Positions 42,540 through 51,663 are shown, counted from the first letter of the stretch. The stretch: DNA of 59,445 nucleotides from Nocardia brasiliensis NBRC 14402 (GCF_000308475.2 NZ_BAFT02000047.1:1-59445); one strand, 5' to 3'. The notes: generated from the sequence alone by a model not told the origin. Program-made: numbers and translations.

Positions 42540-44126
42540 TCAGCTCACCTGGAGGGTGACGGTGGGGTGGCCGGTGGCGCCGTCGGGGACGACGTCGCGG
42601 CGCTCGGCGGTCTGGGTCTCGCCGGTGGCATCGGTGGCACGGGCGCGCAGGGTGTGGGTGCCGGGGGTGGCATCCCAGTCGTAGACCCACTGGCGCCAGG
42701 TGTCGACGGACCGCTCCTCGGCGAGGCGGGCGGGTACCCAAGGGCCGTTGTCGATTTGGACTTCGACGCCGCGGATGCCGCGATGCTGGGCCCAGGCCAC
42801 ACCGGCAACGGCGATGCGGCCCTGCTTGATTCGGCTGCGCGGGCGCGGCGTGTCGATGCGGGTGCCGGTTTTGATCGGGCCGAGCGCCGACCAGCCGCGG
42901 CGAGTCCAGTAGGCGGTGGCGCGGTCGAAACGGGTGACCTCCAGTTCGGTGACCCATTTGGTGGCGGAGACATAACCATAGAGTCCGGGCACTACGAGCC
43001 GCGCGGGATAACCGTGCACGACGGGCAGCGGTTCGCCGTTCATGCCGACCGCGAGCAATGCGTCGCGGCCGTCGGTGAGCACGGACAGCGGGGTGCCCGC
43101 GGTCCAGCCGTCGGTGCTGTGCGAGAGCACCATGTCCGCGTCGGGGTGCGGGCCGGCCTCGGCCAGTAGTTCGTCCAGCCGGTAGCCGAGCCAGCGCGCG
43201 TTGCCGATCAGGTCGCCGCCGACCGGGTTCGACACGCACGCCAGCGTCACCATGCGCTCCACCGCGGGGCGATTCGCCAAATCGGCCCAGGTGAGCCGGA
43301 TTTCGCGGTCCACCATCCCGTGGATGCGCAGCGACCAGTCGTCCTTGGACACCTGCGGCACGATCAACGCGGTGTCGATGCGATAGAAGTCGCTGTTCGA
43401 GGTGAGATACGGGGTCAGTCCGGGCACCCGCAGATCTACGCCGGGTGCGACCGGCGCCTCCGGCGCGCTCGGCTGCGGTAGCTCGACCGCCGCCCGCTCG
43501 CCGGACACGTCGCGGCGTCCCGTGCCGAGCAGCCGCCCCCCGACCCCGGTGACCACGGCCAATCCGCCGACGAGCGCCAGACCCTGCAGCACCCGGCGCC
43601 GCTCCGGGGCCGCCGTACCCGCCGGCTCGGCCGGCGCGCTGGCCGGCAAAGTGATGGGTCTACTTGCGGCGCTGGGCGTTTCACTCGCCTGCCGGGCGGA
43701 GGCGGCGGTCTCGATCCGCTCCGTCAGCAGGCGTAGCGCATAGCTGCCGACCGCGACGCCGACGATGGTCGGCAACGCACCGGACGCGCTGGTGCGCGCG
43801 ACGGCGGCGATCGCGGCCAGCACACCGAAGACCACCAGCAGCGCCGAACCCGCCGGGCGCGCGGTCCGTTCGAGCGCGCCCGCGAGCCCGGCGACCAGCA
43901 CCGCGACCACACCCATGCAGAGGTACAGCACCGCCTTGTCGTTGGTGCCGAAGGTGTCGATCGCCCACTCCCGCACTCCGTCGGGCGTGTGATCGACGAC
44001 GGTCCCGCCGAGCGCGGCGAGCGGCGCGCTCTGCGCCTCGAAAAAGGCCGCGAGCAGTTCCGCGACACCTAGCGCCGCGCCTGCCGAGACGATCCCAGCC
44101 AGCACACGCAGTCGCAGATCGGCCAT
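42540..44126 (-). CDS. Membrane-anchored molybdopterin oxidoreductase (sulfite-oxidase/SorA-like)
   Basis: 528 aa from the ATG at 44126. Three or four membrane helices lie in residues 8-135, and a further hydrophobic segment (179-200) follows RRR just before the catalytic domain. The Mo-binding domain (about 228-430) has the cofactor cysteine C297 in VTLACVSNPVGG and WLGYRLDELL, HSTDGWTAG, HGYPARLVVPG. A dimerisation domain ends the protein (about 435-528). It would face the periplasm-like space. Related proteins oxidise sulfite or reduce oxidised groups; no heme partner is adjacent, so substrate is open. Confidence 0.88.
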   Translation of the reverse strand: MADLRLRVLAGIVSAGAALGVAELLAAFFEAQSAPLAALGGTVVDHTPDGVREWAIDTFGTNDKAVLYLCMGVVAVLVAGLAGALERTARPAGSALLVVFGVLAAIAAVARTSASGALPTIVGVAVGSYALRLLTERIETAASARQASETPSAASRPITLPASAPAEPAGTAAPERRRVLQGLALVGGLAVVTGVGGRLLGTGRRDVSGERAAVELPQPSAPEAPVAPGVDLRVPGLTPYLTSNSDFYRIDTALIVPQVSKDDWSLRIHGMVDREIRLTWADLANRPAVERMVTLACVSNPVGGDLIGNARWLGYRLDELLAEAGPHPDADMVLSHSTDGWTAGTPLSVLTDGRDALLAVGMNGEPLPVVHGYPARLVVPGLYGYVSATKWVTELEVTRFDRATAYWTRRGWSALGPIKTGTRIDTPRPRSRIKQGRIAVAGVAWAQHRGIRGVEVQIDNGPWVPARLAEERSVDTWRQWVYDWDATPGTHTLRARATDATGETQTAERRDVVPDGATGHPTVTLQVS

Positions 44127-44198
44127 GAATTCGAGCGTACTGCCGGGCAGGCCGCAGAATATGACCATTCGCTGACGCCCGGCCCCGGACACAGCAAA

Positions 44199-44222
44199 GC
44201 GGGCCCGGCGTACCGGGCCCGC
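44199..44222 (-). terminator. Terminator after fadD15
   Basis: GCGGGCCCGG and CCGGGCCCGC form a perfect 10-bp stem with a 4-nt loop 17 bases after the fadD15 stop (minus strand). The 3' side reads TTTGCTGT on the minus strand. Confidence 0.8.
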
Positions 44223-44239
44223 CTGTACTGAGCAACCTG

Positions 44240-46033
44240 CTAGCTGTAGATCTTCGCGACGTCGTCCGCGTACTGCTTCATCACGACGGCTCGCTTGAGC
44301 GACATCTTCGGGGTCAGCTCGCCCGTCTCCTGGGTCCAGTCCACCGGCAGGATGCGGATCTTCTTGATCTGCTCGGCGTGGGAGACCTTCTTGTTGGTCT
44401 CGGCCACCGCCGCGTCGATCTCGGCGACCAGTTCCTGGTTCTCGATGAGCTTTTCGATCGGGGTGTCCGCGGGCACGTTGTGGTTCTTCTGCCAGCCCGG
44501 CAGCGCCTCGGGGTCGAGGGTGATCAGCGCGCCGATGAACGGCTGGCCGTCACCGACCACCATCACCTGGCTGATCAGCGGGTGTGCCCGCAGCGAATCC
44601 TCGAGCAGCGCGGGAGAGACGTTCTTACCGCCCGCAGTGACGATGAGTTCCTTCTTGCGGCCGGTGATCGTGATGAAACCGTCCGCGTCGATGGCGCCGA
44701 GGTCGCCGGTCTTGAACCAGCCGTCCGCGAAGGCGTCCTCGGTGGCCTCGGCGTTGCCCCAGTACCCGTCGAACACGACCGAGCCGCGCAGCAGCAGCTC
44801 GCCGTCCTCGGCGATCTTGGCGCTGTGGCCCTCGATCGGCCTGCCCACCGTGCCGACCCGGATCTTCTCGGGGGTGTTCACGGTGACGGCCGCGGTCGTC
44901 TCGGTGAGCCCGTAGCCCTCGTAGATGGTGACGCCGACGCCACGGAAGAAGTGGCCCAGGCGCGCGCCGAGCGGGCCGCCGCCGGAGACCGCCGCGTCGC
45001 ACTGGCCGCCGAGCGCGACCCGCAGCTTGCTGTAGACGAGCTTGTCGAACAGCGCGTGCTTGAGCTTGAGCACCAGCCCGGCGCCGCCGTTGTCGAGCGC
45101 TTCGCTGTAGGCGATGGCGGTCTCGGCGGCCGCGTCGAAGATCTTGCCCTTGCCGCCGTCGTGCGCCTTCTGCTTGGCGCCGTTGAACACCTTCTCGAAT
45201 ACGCGCGGCACCGAGAGGATGAAGTGCGGCTTGTAGCTGCCGAACTGGTCGACCAGGGTGGACCAGTCGGAGGTGTGCGCGACGATCACCTTGGCGTCGA
45301 ACGCGACCAGCGCGACGGCACGCGCGAACACGTGCGCCAGCGGCAGGAACATCAGCGTCTTCTTGCCCGGCTGGATGAACTTGGCGAGCGCGATCCGGTC
45401 GGAGCGGGATTCGGCGTACAGGTTGGCGTGCGAGAGCATGACGCCCTTGGGCCGCCCGGTGGTACCGGAGGTGTAGATCAGGGTGGCGGGCGAGTTCGCG
45501 TTGACCTGCTTGCGCCGGTCGTGCACCACCTGGTCGTCCAGGTCGGTGCCGCGGCTGGTGAGCTCGTCGACCGCGCCCTTGTCGATCTGCAGGGTTTCCT
45601 TCAGATCGGGCAGCGAACCCGCCTCGATCTCATCGATGGTGGCGCGGTGCTTGTCGCTGTCGACGATCAGCAGCTTGGTGGCCGAGTCCTGCAGGATCCA
45701 CTTGGCCTGCTCGGCCGCCGAGCTGTCGTAGATCGCGACGGTGCAGCCGCCGACGGCCCAGATGGCGAAGTCCAGCAGCGCCCACTCGTAGCGGGTGGGC
45801 GCCATGATGGCGACCCGGTCGCCGAGTTCGATGCCCGAGGCGATCAGGCCCTTGGCGACACCGGTGACCTCGGTCGCGAACTCCGCGGCCCGCACATCCA
45901 GCCAGCCGCCGTTGCCGTCCGGCTTGTTGAACAGCACCGCGTCGGGTGACTGCTCGGCATGACGGAAGACGTTGTCGGAATTGTTCGCGTCTTCCGGGAT
46001 GGTGTAGGAAGCCGGGACTTCGAACTCTCGCAT
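44240..46033 (-). CDS. fadD15: Long-chain acyl-CoA synthetase (FadD15-like)
   Basis: 597 aa. AMP-forming ligase: P-loop YTSGTTGRPKGVMLSH, GYGLTETTAAV, then GRKKELIVTAGGKNVSP with the hinge, and a C-terminal lysine region. It activates fatty acids as CoA esters. The length and LPLAHVFARAVAL segment match FadD15-type enzymes (Rv2187). It is transcribed in the same direction as the hydrolase/SDR/monooxygenase set upstream; 118 bp separate it from them. Confidence 0.92.
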   Translation of the reverse strand: MREFEVPASYTIPEDANNSDNVFRHAEQSPDAVLFNKPDGNGGWLDVRAAEFATEVTGVAKGLIASGIELGDRVAIMAPTRYEWALLDFAIWAVGGCTVAIYDSSAAEQAKWILQDSATKLLIVDSDKHRATIDEIEAGSLPDLKETLQIDKGAVDELTSRGTDLDDQVVHDRRKQVNANSPATLIYTSGTTGRPKGVMLSHANLYAESRSDRIALAKFIQPGKKTLMFLPLAHVFARAVALVAFDAKVIVAHTSDWSTLVDQFGSYKPHFILSVPRVFEKVFNGAKQKAHDGGKGKIFDAAAETAIAYSEALDNGGAGLVLKLKHALFDKLVYSKLRVALGGQCDAAVSGGGPLGARLGHFFRGVGVTIYEGYGLTETTAAVTVNTPEKIRVGTVGRPIEGHSAKIAEDGELLLRGSVVFDGYWGNAEATEDAFADGWFKTGDLGAIDADGFITITGRKKELIVTAGGKNVSPALLEDSLRAHPLISQVMVVGDGQPFIGALITLDPEALPGWQKNHNVPADTPIEKLIENQELVAEIDAAVAETNKKVSHAEQIKKIRILPVDWTQETGELTPKMSLKRAVVMKQYADDVAKIYS

Positions 46034-46151
46034 CAGTGCCCTTCCACGTGGGTTTACTCGTCAGTAATCTACGACACCTTGGTCAGGGCCGTGAGGTCGA
46101 CCACCAGAAACGGACCCGTGCGTGACTGCCCGGCGCGGATCCGCTTCGTGG

Positions 46152-47066
46152 CTATCCTAAATCCCGCAGTGCGGCAGGTTGAATCGCTTCGCGCAGGAAT
46201 TCGGCCAGCTCGCTGAGCACCGCGGCGGCCGGTGCGACCAGCCCCGCCTGCAGCTGGGCGACATGCCACAGATTCCGGGTTTCGGTGTACCGGACCGACA
46301 CGCCCGCGGTCCGCAAGGCGGCAACCAGATCCACGCATTGCGGGTGCAGCAGCTCGCTGACGTCGACCTGCACGTAGGTCGGCGGCAGACCGGCCAATTC
46401 GCCGGTGAGCGGGGCGTAACCGGGATCACTCGCATCGCCGTCGCCGAGGTAGGCGGCCGCGCAGGCACGCGACCACGGGCGGTTGATCACCAGGTCGGCG
46501 GCGCGCTCGGGGATCTGGTTGGGGTCGGTCCACGGCGCGATCAGCCCCAGCGCGGCCGGGGTGTGCCCGTGGCGCGCGATCAACCGCTGTGCGGTCGCCA
46601 TCGACAGGCCACCACCGGCCGAATCGCCGGACAGCGCGATCTGATCCGGGCGATAGCCCGCGCTCTGCACGAGCTCCAGGAACGCGGCCTCGGCGTCGTC
46701 GAGTGCGGCCGGAAACGGATGCTCCGGTGCCAACCGGTAGTCGAGAACGTAGACGGCGCAACCGGTTTCATGAGCGAGCCGAGCGGCGAGGGAGCGGTGC
46801 GTGGTCGGCGAGCCGATGGTGTAGCCGCCGCCGTGCAGATAGAGCACCGCGCCCGTGGGATGCGCGGTGGCCGTGAGCTTTTCGGCCGGGCGCCCGCCCA
46901 GGCGCAGCCGGTGCACGGTGGTGCCCGCGGGCACCAGTTGGGCTTTCGCGCCCGCATCCAGCAGCAGACGCTGCAGTGGCCACGGTGTCCGGACATTCAT
47001 CGAGACACGAAAAATGGGCCACAGCAGCGTCCGTGCGACGGGCAGCGGAAGGTTGACATCCCGCAT
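46152..47066 (-). CDS. Alpha/beta hydrolase, hormone-sensitive-lipase type (LipR-like)
   Basis: 304 aa. Oxyanion-hole motif HGGGY and nucleophile GDSAGGG, with the acid and histidine in the C-terminal third (VDVSELLHP, LWHVAQLQ). Family members are esterases or acetyl-hydrolases. Last gene of the set monooxygenase, SDR, hydrolase, which parallels the mymA operon of M. tuberculosis (Rv3083-lipR-Rv3085), where the set is linked to cell-envelope lipids under acid. Confidence 0.9.
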   Translation of the reverse strand: MRDVNLPLPVARTLLWPIFRVSMNVRTPWPLQRLLLDAGAKAQLVPAGTTVHRLRLGGRPAEKLTATAHPTGAVLYLHGGGYTIGSPTTHRSLAARLAHETGCAVYVLDYRLAPEHPFPAALDDAEAAFLELVQSAGYRPDQIALSGDSAGGGLSMATAQRLIARHGHTPAALGLIAPWTDPNQIPERAADLVINRPWSRACAAAYLGDGDASDPGYAPLTGELAGLPPTYVQVDVSELLHPQCVDLVAALRTAGVSVRYTETRNLWHVAQLQAGLVAPAAAVLSELAEFLREAIQPAALRDLG

Positions 47067-47080
47067 GGGTGATTCTCGAA

Positions 47081-47911
47081 TCAGGGTAGGATCTGGCGGT
47101 TTACGACGGTCGCGAGGCGCTGATAGCCGGACGCGGTGACGCGCACGAACAAGTCGAGCAGCTTGGCCTCGAAGCCGATCAGCACCCGGCCGTGGCCCTT
47201 GCGCACGCCCTCCGTGATGGTCTGCGCGGCCATCTCCGGGGTGTGAATGGCCATCTTCGAATCGAACATCGAGGCGGCCTGCTTGCCATCGATGCCCTCG
47301 GCGTAGCCGGCGTTGCGCGCGACCGCGGTCTTGATGCCACCGGGATGCACGCAGGTGACCTTGACCGGCTGCCGGCCGACCAGCATCTCCTGGCGCAGTG
47401 CCTCGGTGAAGCCGCGCACCGCGAACTTCGCTGAGTTGTAGGCACTTTGGCCCGGCACCGCGATCAGACCGAACAGGCTGGACACGTTCACGACATGGCC
47501 GTCACCGGACTCGATCAGGAACGGCAGGAACGCTTTGGTGCCGTTCACGACGCCCCAGAAATCGACGTCCATGACCCGATCGAAGTCCTTGAACTCGGTC
47601 TTGACCACGTCACCGTGGTAGGCGATGCCCGCGTTGTTGTAAACCTGGTGCACCACACCGAAATGCGCCTTCACGGCGTCGGCGTAGAGCAGGACCGCTT
47701 CGCGCTCGGCCACGTTGATCCGATCGGATTTCACCTCGGCGCCGAGCTTTTCGCAGCGGGCCACGGTCTCGGCGAGACCATCGGTGTCGATATCGGAGAG
47801 CGCGAGCTTGGCGCCGCGCTTGGCGAGATTCTCGGCGAGTGCGCGTCCGATGCCGGAACCGGCACCGGTGATCACACAGACTTTGCCTTTGAAGTAAGCA
47901 TCATTGCTCAC
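47081..47911 (-). CDS. Short-chain dehydrogenase/reductase
   Basis: 276 aa. TGAGSGIG cofactor loop, D at the end of b3 (SDIDTD), NNAG, S-VNVSS and the YNSAK catalytic pair, then HPGGIKT. It probably interconverts an alcohol and a carbonyl with NAD(P)H. The ATG overlaps the monooxygenase stop by 4 bp, so the two are co-translated. Confidence 0.92.
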   Translation of the reverse strand: MSNDAYFKGKVCVITGAGSGIGRALAENLAKRGAKLALSDIDTDGLAETVARCEKLGAEVKSDRINVAEREAVLLYADAVKAHFGVVHQVYNNAGIAYHGDVVKTEFKDFDRVMDVDFWGVVNGTKAFLPFLIESGDGHVVNVSSLFGLIAVPGQSAYNSAKFAVRGFTEALRQEMLVGRQPVKVTCVHPGGIKTAVARNAGYAEGIDGKQAASMFDSKMAIHTPEMAAQTITEGVRKGHGRVLIGFEAKLLDLFVRVTASGYQRLATVVNRQILP

Positions 47912-49440
47912 TGTGCAGCTCCCACTTTCAGGTCGGCTCGGGCGGAGGTCGTTTCATAGGCGGACAGGTCGAAATTGCGGGTCAGCCTACGGAATTCGAA
48001 GGTGAAATCGGGCCACAGCGTGGTGTTGTTGCCGTGCTTGTCCAGATACCAGCTGGCGCAGCCGCCGTTGAGCCAGACGCTCTTGCTGAGCTTCTTCTGC
48101 AAATCGACGTTGTATTCCTGCTGCGCGTCGCGGCGGACCTCGACCGTGCGCAGCTTCAGCCGGTCGATCGTGGCCAGCGCGTCGGCGACGTAGTTGAGCT
48201 GCGACTCGATCATGAACACCATCGAGGTGTGGCCGAGGCCGACATTGGGGCCGAGCAGTGTGAACATGTTCGGGAAGTTCGCGGTGGCAGCACCCTTGTA
48301 GCCCTGCTGACCGACCTCGTCGTACACCTCGCTGAGCGTGCGGCCGTCGCGGCCGACGATGGTGTTGAACGCGGGGGAGTCGGTGACGTGGAAGCCGGTC
48401 GCCACGATGAGGACGTCGATCTCGCGCTCGGTGCCATCCTTGGTGACGATCGAGTGGGCGCGGACCTCGGCGATGCCGTCGGTCACCACATCTACATTGT
48501 CCCTGCTCAGCGCGGGGTAGTAGTTGTTCGAGATCAGCATGCGCTTGCAGCCGATCCGGAAGTTCGGGGTGACCTTGGCGCGCAGTTGCGGATCGCGCAC
48601 CTCGTACTGCAGCTTGGCCTTGGCGATCAGCTCGAACGCCTGCATCAGCGCGGGGAACTTCGCCAGGCCGACGACCTGGGTCTCGCGGGCGGCGTAGATC
48701 GCGGCCCGGGACAGGCGCTGGAAGCCGGGCACGTGTTTGAAGGCCAGCCGCTCGACCTTGGTGTACGGGCGGTCCATGCGGGGGAGCAGCCACGGGGCCG
48801 TGCGCTGATAGACGTCCAGGTGCGCGACCTTCGGCGCGATCTCCGGGACGATCTGGATCGACGAGGCGCCGGTGCCGATGATCGCGACCCGTTTGCCGGT
48901 CAGGTCGAGCTCGTGGTTCCACCGCGCGGAGTGGCAGACCTCGCCCTGGAAGTCGTTGATGCCCTTGATATCCGGCAGCGCGGGTTCACACAGCGCGCCG
49001 ATCGCCGAGACCACGGTGTCGGCCACGAAACTGCCCTGGGAGGACTCGATCTCCCATCGCGCGTCGTCGTTGTTCCAGCGCGCGCTGGTCACGTCGCAGT
49101 CGAAGATGTGCTTGTCCAGCACGTCGTACTTTTCCGCGACACCCCGGATGTACTGCTGGATTTCGCCCTGCCGGGAGAACGAGCGCGACCAATCCGGGTT
49201 CAGCGCGAAGGAATACGAGTACAGGTGTGAGGGGACGTCGCAGGCCGCGCCCGGGTAGGTGTTGTCCCGCCAGGTGCCGCCGACATCGTGGCCGCGCTCC
49301 AGCACCAGGTAGTCGTTGCTGCCCTGCTGACTCAACCGGATCGCTAGACCGAGGCCCGAGAACCCGCTGCCGATGATGATCGTCTTGACCCGGCGGACGG
49401 ACCGGTCGCCGACAGCTTTGTCTGTAACCTTGCGACTCAT
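47908..49440 (-). CDS. Class B flavin monooxygenase (Baeyer-Villiger/MymA/EthA-type)
   Basis: 510 aa. FAD loop GSGFSGLG (24-31), GGTWRDNTYPGAACDVPS near the flavin, NADPH loop IIGTGASSIQ (about 187-196). The BVMO fingerprint F-x-G-x3-H-x3-W is present at 164-174, but the next residue is Asn instead of Pro/Asp. It inserts oxygen into ketones or oxidises heteroatoms. First gene of the set ending with the LipR-like hydrolase, with a divergent TetR gene. Confidence 0.92.
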   Translation of the reverse strand: MSRKVTDKAVGDRSVRRVKTIIIGSGFSGLGLAIRLSQQGSNDYLVLERGHDVGGTWRDNTYPGAACDVPSHLYSYSFALNPDWSRSFSRQGEIQQYIRGVAEKYDVLDKHIFDCDVTSARWNNDDARWEIESSQGSFVADTVVSAIGALCEPALPDIKGINDFQGEVCHSARWNHELDLTGKRVAIIGTGASSIQIVPEIAPKVAHLDVYQRTAPWLLPRMDRPYTKVERLAFKHVPGFQRLSRAAIYAARETQVVGLAKFPALMQAFELIAKAKLQYEVRDPQLRAKVTPNFRIGCKRMLISNNYYPALSRDNVDVVTDGIAEVRAHSIVTKDGTEREIDVLIVATGFHVTDSPAFNTIVGRDGRTLSEVYDEVGQQGYKGAATANFPNMFTLLGPNVGLGHTSMVFMIESQLNYVADALATIDRLKLRTVEVRRDAQQEYNVDLQKKLSKSVWLNGGCASWYLDKHGNNTTLWPDFTFEFRRLTRNFDLSAYETTSARADLKVGAAQ

Positions 49441-49459
49441 GTACCCGAGCGTAGATGCT

Positions 49460-49495
49460 TATTGAGCAGCAGTCAACAGTATTGAATCACGTTCA
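49460..49495. promoter_or_regulatory. Candidate TetR operator in the divergent gap
   Basis: Within 68 bp between the monooxygenase and TetR starts, TATTGA occurs at 49460-49465 and 49480-49485 (20-bp period). TTGA-N7-TCAA (49462-49476) and TGAA-N5-TTCA (49483-49495) are inverted repeats. The gap is AT-richer than the flanks. A TetR dimer could bind here and control both genes. Confidence 0.5.
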
Positions 49496-49508
49496 GTAGG
49501 ATGTCGAT

Positions 49509-50156
49509 GTGAGTTCCAGTAGTTCAGGAGAGACCAAGCGCGTCCGGCTCAGCCCGGACGAGCGCCGACTGCAACTGATCACCCTGGGCGCCGAAATGCT
49601 CGCCGAACGAGCGCTCGAAGACATCTCCGTCGACGACATCGCCAAGCAGGCCGGCATCTCCCGCGGCCTGCTGTTCCACTACTTCACCTCGAAGAACGAA
49701 TTCCACGAGGCCATCGCCCGGCAGGTCAGCGCCGAATTCCTCACCGCCACCGCGCCCGACCGCAGCCTCGGCCTGTTCGACATGCTGCGCGACTCCGTCG
49801 AACGCTACGTCGACTACGTCGAAGACAACCGCGCCGCCTACCACGCCATCCTGCGCGGACCCTCCAGCTACAACCCCGGCGTGATGACCTATGTCAACGA
49901 ATCCCGTTCCGCCATCGCCGAAATCGTGCTCACCGAAATCCCCATCCCGCTCGACGATCCCGACCGTCCCCGCCTGGCCCTCGCCGTCCGCGGCTGGATC
50001 GCGTTCGTAGAGGAAACAATTCTCACCTGGATGAGCGACAAACCCGTCTCCCGAGAACAACTCGTCGAATTGATCGTCGACTCCCTACCCGCCCTAGCGC
50101 TTAGCCCAGAGTTGTCCGCGGCGTTGCGCGACAGTCAGGTCGACTCCACGCGCTGA
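49509..50156 (+). CDS. TetR family regulator of the monooxygenase set
   Basis: 215 aa, GTG start. N-terminal HTH: LAERALEDISVDDIAKQAGISRGLLFHYFTSKNEF. The helical C-terminal ligand domain runs from about 65 to 205. It is divergent from the monooxygenase gene by 68 bp, the usual position for a repressor of that operon. The mymA operon of M. tuberculosis uses an AraC regulator instead, so this part differs. Confidence 0.9.
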   Translation: MSSSSSGETKRVRLSPDERRLQLITLGAEMLAERALEDISVDDIAKQAGISRGLLFHYFTSKNEFHEAIARQVSAEFLTATAPDRSLGLFDMLRDSVERYVDYVEDNRAAYHAILRGPSSYNPGVMTYVNESRSAIAEIVLTEIPIPLDDPDRPRLALAVRGWIAFVEETILTWMSDKPVSREQLVELIVDSLPALALSPELSAALRDSQVDSTR

Positions 50157-50668
50157 GGGATGGGACGTTTCGGGCCAGGACGCGCTCAGTAGGCGATTTC
50201 GTGGGCGTGCGCGGGCTTTGCCTGCGCGAGGGCGCTTTCGGGACGGCGGCGGCGCGCTCATGAATGACCGCTCAGATGAGGCATCAGGGGCGGGCGGTGG
50301 GTGGGCGCTTGCTCGGGAGGCTGGATTTGCTCAGCCGTCGGATGGGGAGGCCATCGTGGGCGTGAGCCTGCTCGGGAGGCGGACCTGCTCGAGCGTCGGA
50401 TGCGCGAGGGCGCCCTCGGGAGGCGGCGGCGTGCTCGGGAGACCTTTTCGGGACATCGGATGGGAGTGTGTTGAGGGGCGCGAGGTGCGCTCGGCGCGTG
50501 GGCTTGCTCGGCAGGCTGGGTTTGTTCAGCCGTCGGATGTGCGAGGGCGGTCTCGGGAAGTAGCGGGCGCTCAGGAGACCCGCTCGGGAGACGGGGGCGT
50601 GCTCGGGGTTTGGGAGGTGAGGTTTGCGCAGCCGTCGGATGCGCGGGCTCGCAGGGGGCCAAATGTGC
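50157..50668. repeat. Gene-free stretch of degenerate ~60-bp repeats
   Basis: 512 bp with no credible gene. CAGCCGTCGGATG or a near match recurs at about 50332, 50390, 50450, 50527 and 50629, usually with GCTCGGGAGGC and GCGAGGGCG between. The first three periods are about 60 bp. Frames across it give low-complexity Pro/Gln or Gly/Arg protein and have no ribosome-binding site. It looks like decayed tandem repeat DNA. Confidence 0.65.
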
Positions 50669-51046
50669 TCAGGTGTCGAAGGCTTGGCGGGCGGATTCGA
50701 TGTGGGACAGGTGTTTCTGGGTCCAGTCGCACATGCGGTGCACCGTTTCGCGGAGGTCCTGGCCGGGTTGGGTGAGGGTGTATTCCACCCGCGGCGGCAC
50801 CGTCGGATAGACGCGGCGCGCGAGCAGTCCGTTGCGCTCGAGCATGCGCAGATTCTGGGTGAGCATCTTGTGACTGATGCCCTCGACCTCGTTGCGCAAC
50901 TCGCTGAAACGGAGCGTGCCGTCGCCGACCGCCTCGATGATCAGCAGCGCCCACTTGTTCGCCACATCGGAGAAGATCTCGCGGGCCAGCGAATCCGCGC
51001 GCCGCAGATCCGCCGCGTCCGGGCCGCTGTACTGCTTGGTCACCAT
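50669..51046 (-). CDS. HxlR family transcriptional regulator
   Basis: 125 aa. Winged HTH of the HxlR (DUF24/MarR-like) type: DVANKWALLIIEAVGDGTLRFSELRNEVEGISHKMLTQNLRMLERNGLL, then the wing VPPRVEYTLTQPGQDL. It is divergent from the RidA gene by 97 bp and probably controls it. HxlR proteins often respond to reactive electrophiles or oxidation; no cysteine near the HTH suggests another signal. Confidence 0.92.
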   Translation of the reverse strand: MVTKQYSGPDAADLRRADSLAREIFSDVANKWALLIIEAVGDGTLRFSELRNEVEGISHKMLTQNLRMLERNGLLARRVYPTVPPRVEYTLTQPGQDLRETVHRMCDWTQKHLSHIESARQAFDT

Positions 51047-51143
51047 CAGGTTCTCCAGTCACCGAAAAGTGCGTTCTTCCACGTCAGCTCGCACTCTCCT
51101 ACGGTTTCCGAGTAACCACAAGAGACCACGAGAGGTATCGAGC

Positions 51144-51551
51144 ATGACCATCACCCTGGTGAACCCCGGCGGCCTCCCCGCCGTCGACGCCTACCACCAC
51201 GTGTCGATCGCGACCGGCTCGAAGCTGGTCTTCCTCGCCGGTCAGGTGGCCTGGGACGCCGACGGTACGACAGTCGGCGCGGGCGACCTCGCCGCCCAGG
51301 TCGAACAGTGCTACCTCAACGTCGCCACCGCACTCGCCGGGGTCGGCGCCGGCTTCGCCGATGTGGCCAAACTGACTGTCTACGTTGTGGACTGGACGCC
51401 GGCCAAGATGCCCCAGTTCCTCGACGGCGTCACCCGCGCGGCCGCGAAACTCGGCGTCACCCCCGCCCCTCCCGGCACACTGATCGGCGTCGCCGCCCTC
51501 GACATCCCCGAACACCTCGTCGAGGTGGAGGCCGTCGCGGTCCTCGCATGA
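51144..51551 (+). CDS. RidA family enamine/imine deaminase-like protein
   Basis: 135 aa, ATG at 51144 after AGAGGT. Rid fold: HHVSIATGSKLVFLAGQVAWDADG, QVEQCYLNVATALAGVGAGFADVAKLTVYVVDW and a C-terminal VEVEAVAVL. The catalytic arginine of RidA proper (in the RTR motif region) is not evident, so it may be a Rid subgroup without deaminase activity. The HxlR gene is divergent; a long inverted repeat follows. Confidence 0.88.
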   Translation: MTITLVNPGGLPAVDAYHHVSIATGSKLVFLAGQVAWDADGTTVGAGDLAAQVEQCYLNVATALAGVGAGFADVAKLTVYVVDWTPAKMPQFLDGVTRAAAKLGVTPAPPGTLIGVAALDIPEHLVEVEAVAVLA

Positions 51552-51558
51552 TTCCAAG

Positions 51559-51639
51559 CTGGTCGCTTGATCACCAGGTAACCCTGGCGGTGGCCTCTCG
51601 GCCGATGCCGCCACCATTACCTGGTGATCAGCTGACCAG
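51559..51639. repeat. Long interrupted inverted repeat between ridA-like and phosphatase-like genes
   Basis: TGATCACCAGGTAA (51568-51581) pairs perfectly with 51617-51630. Outside a 3-base mismatch, CTGGTC (51559-51564) pairs with GACCAG (51634-51639). The loop of 35 nt contains GGTGGC/GCCACC complementarity. No T tract, so terminator, operator or mobile-element remnant are all possible. Confidence 0.7.
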
Positions 51640-51663
51640 ATGTTTCCGGGTACCTTTGAGCCG

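Noticed and set aside
44378..45949. 523-codon open frame on the plus strand
   Set aside because: Antisense to fadD15 with no recognisable domain.
50258..50662. 134-codon minus-strand frame with repeated HPTAEQ-x-QPPEQA
   Set aside because: The protein repeat only mirrors the DNA repeat; no ribosome-binding site or stable frame use.
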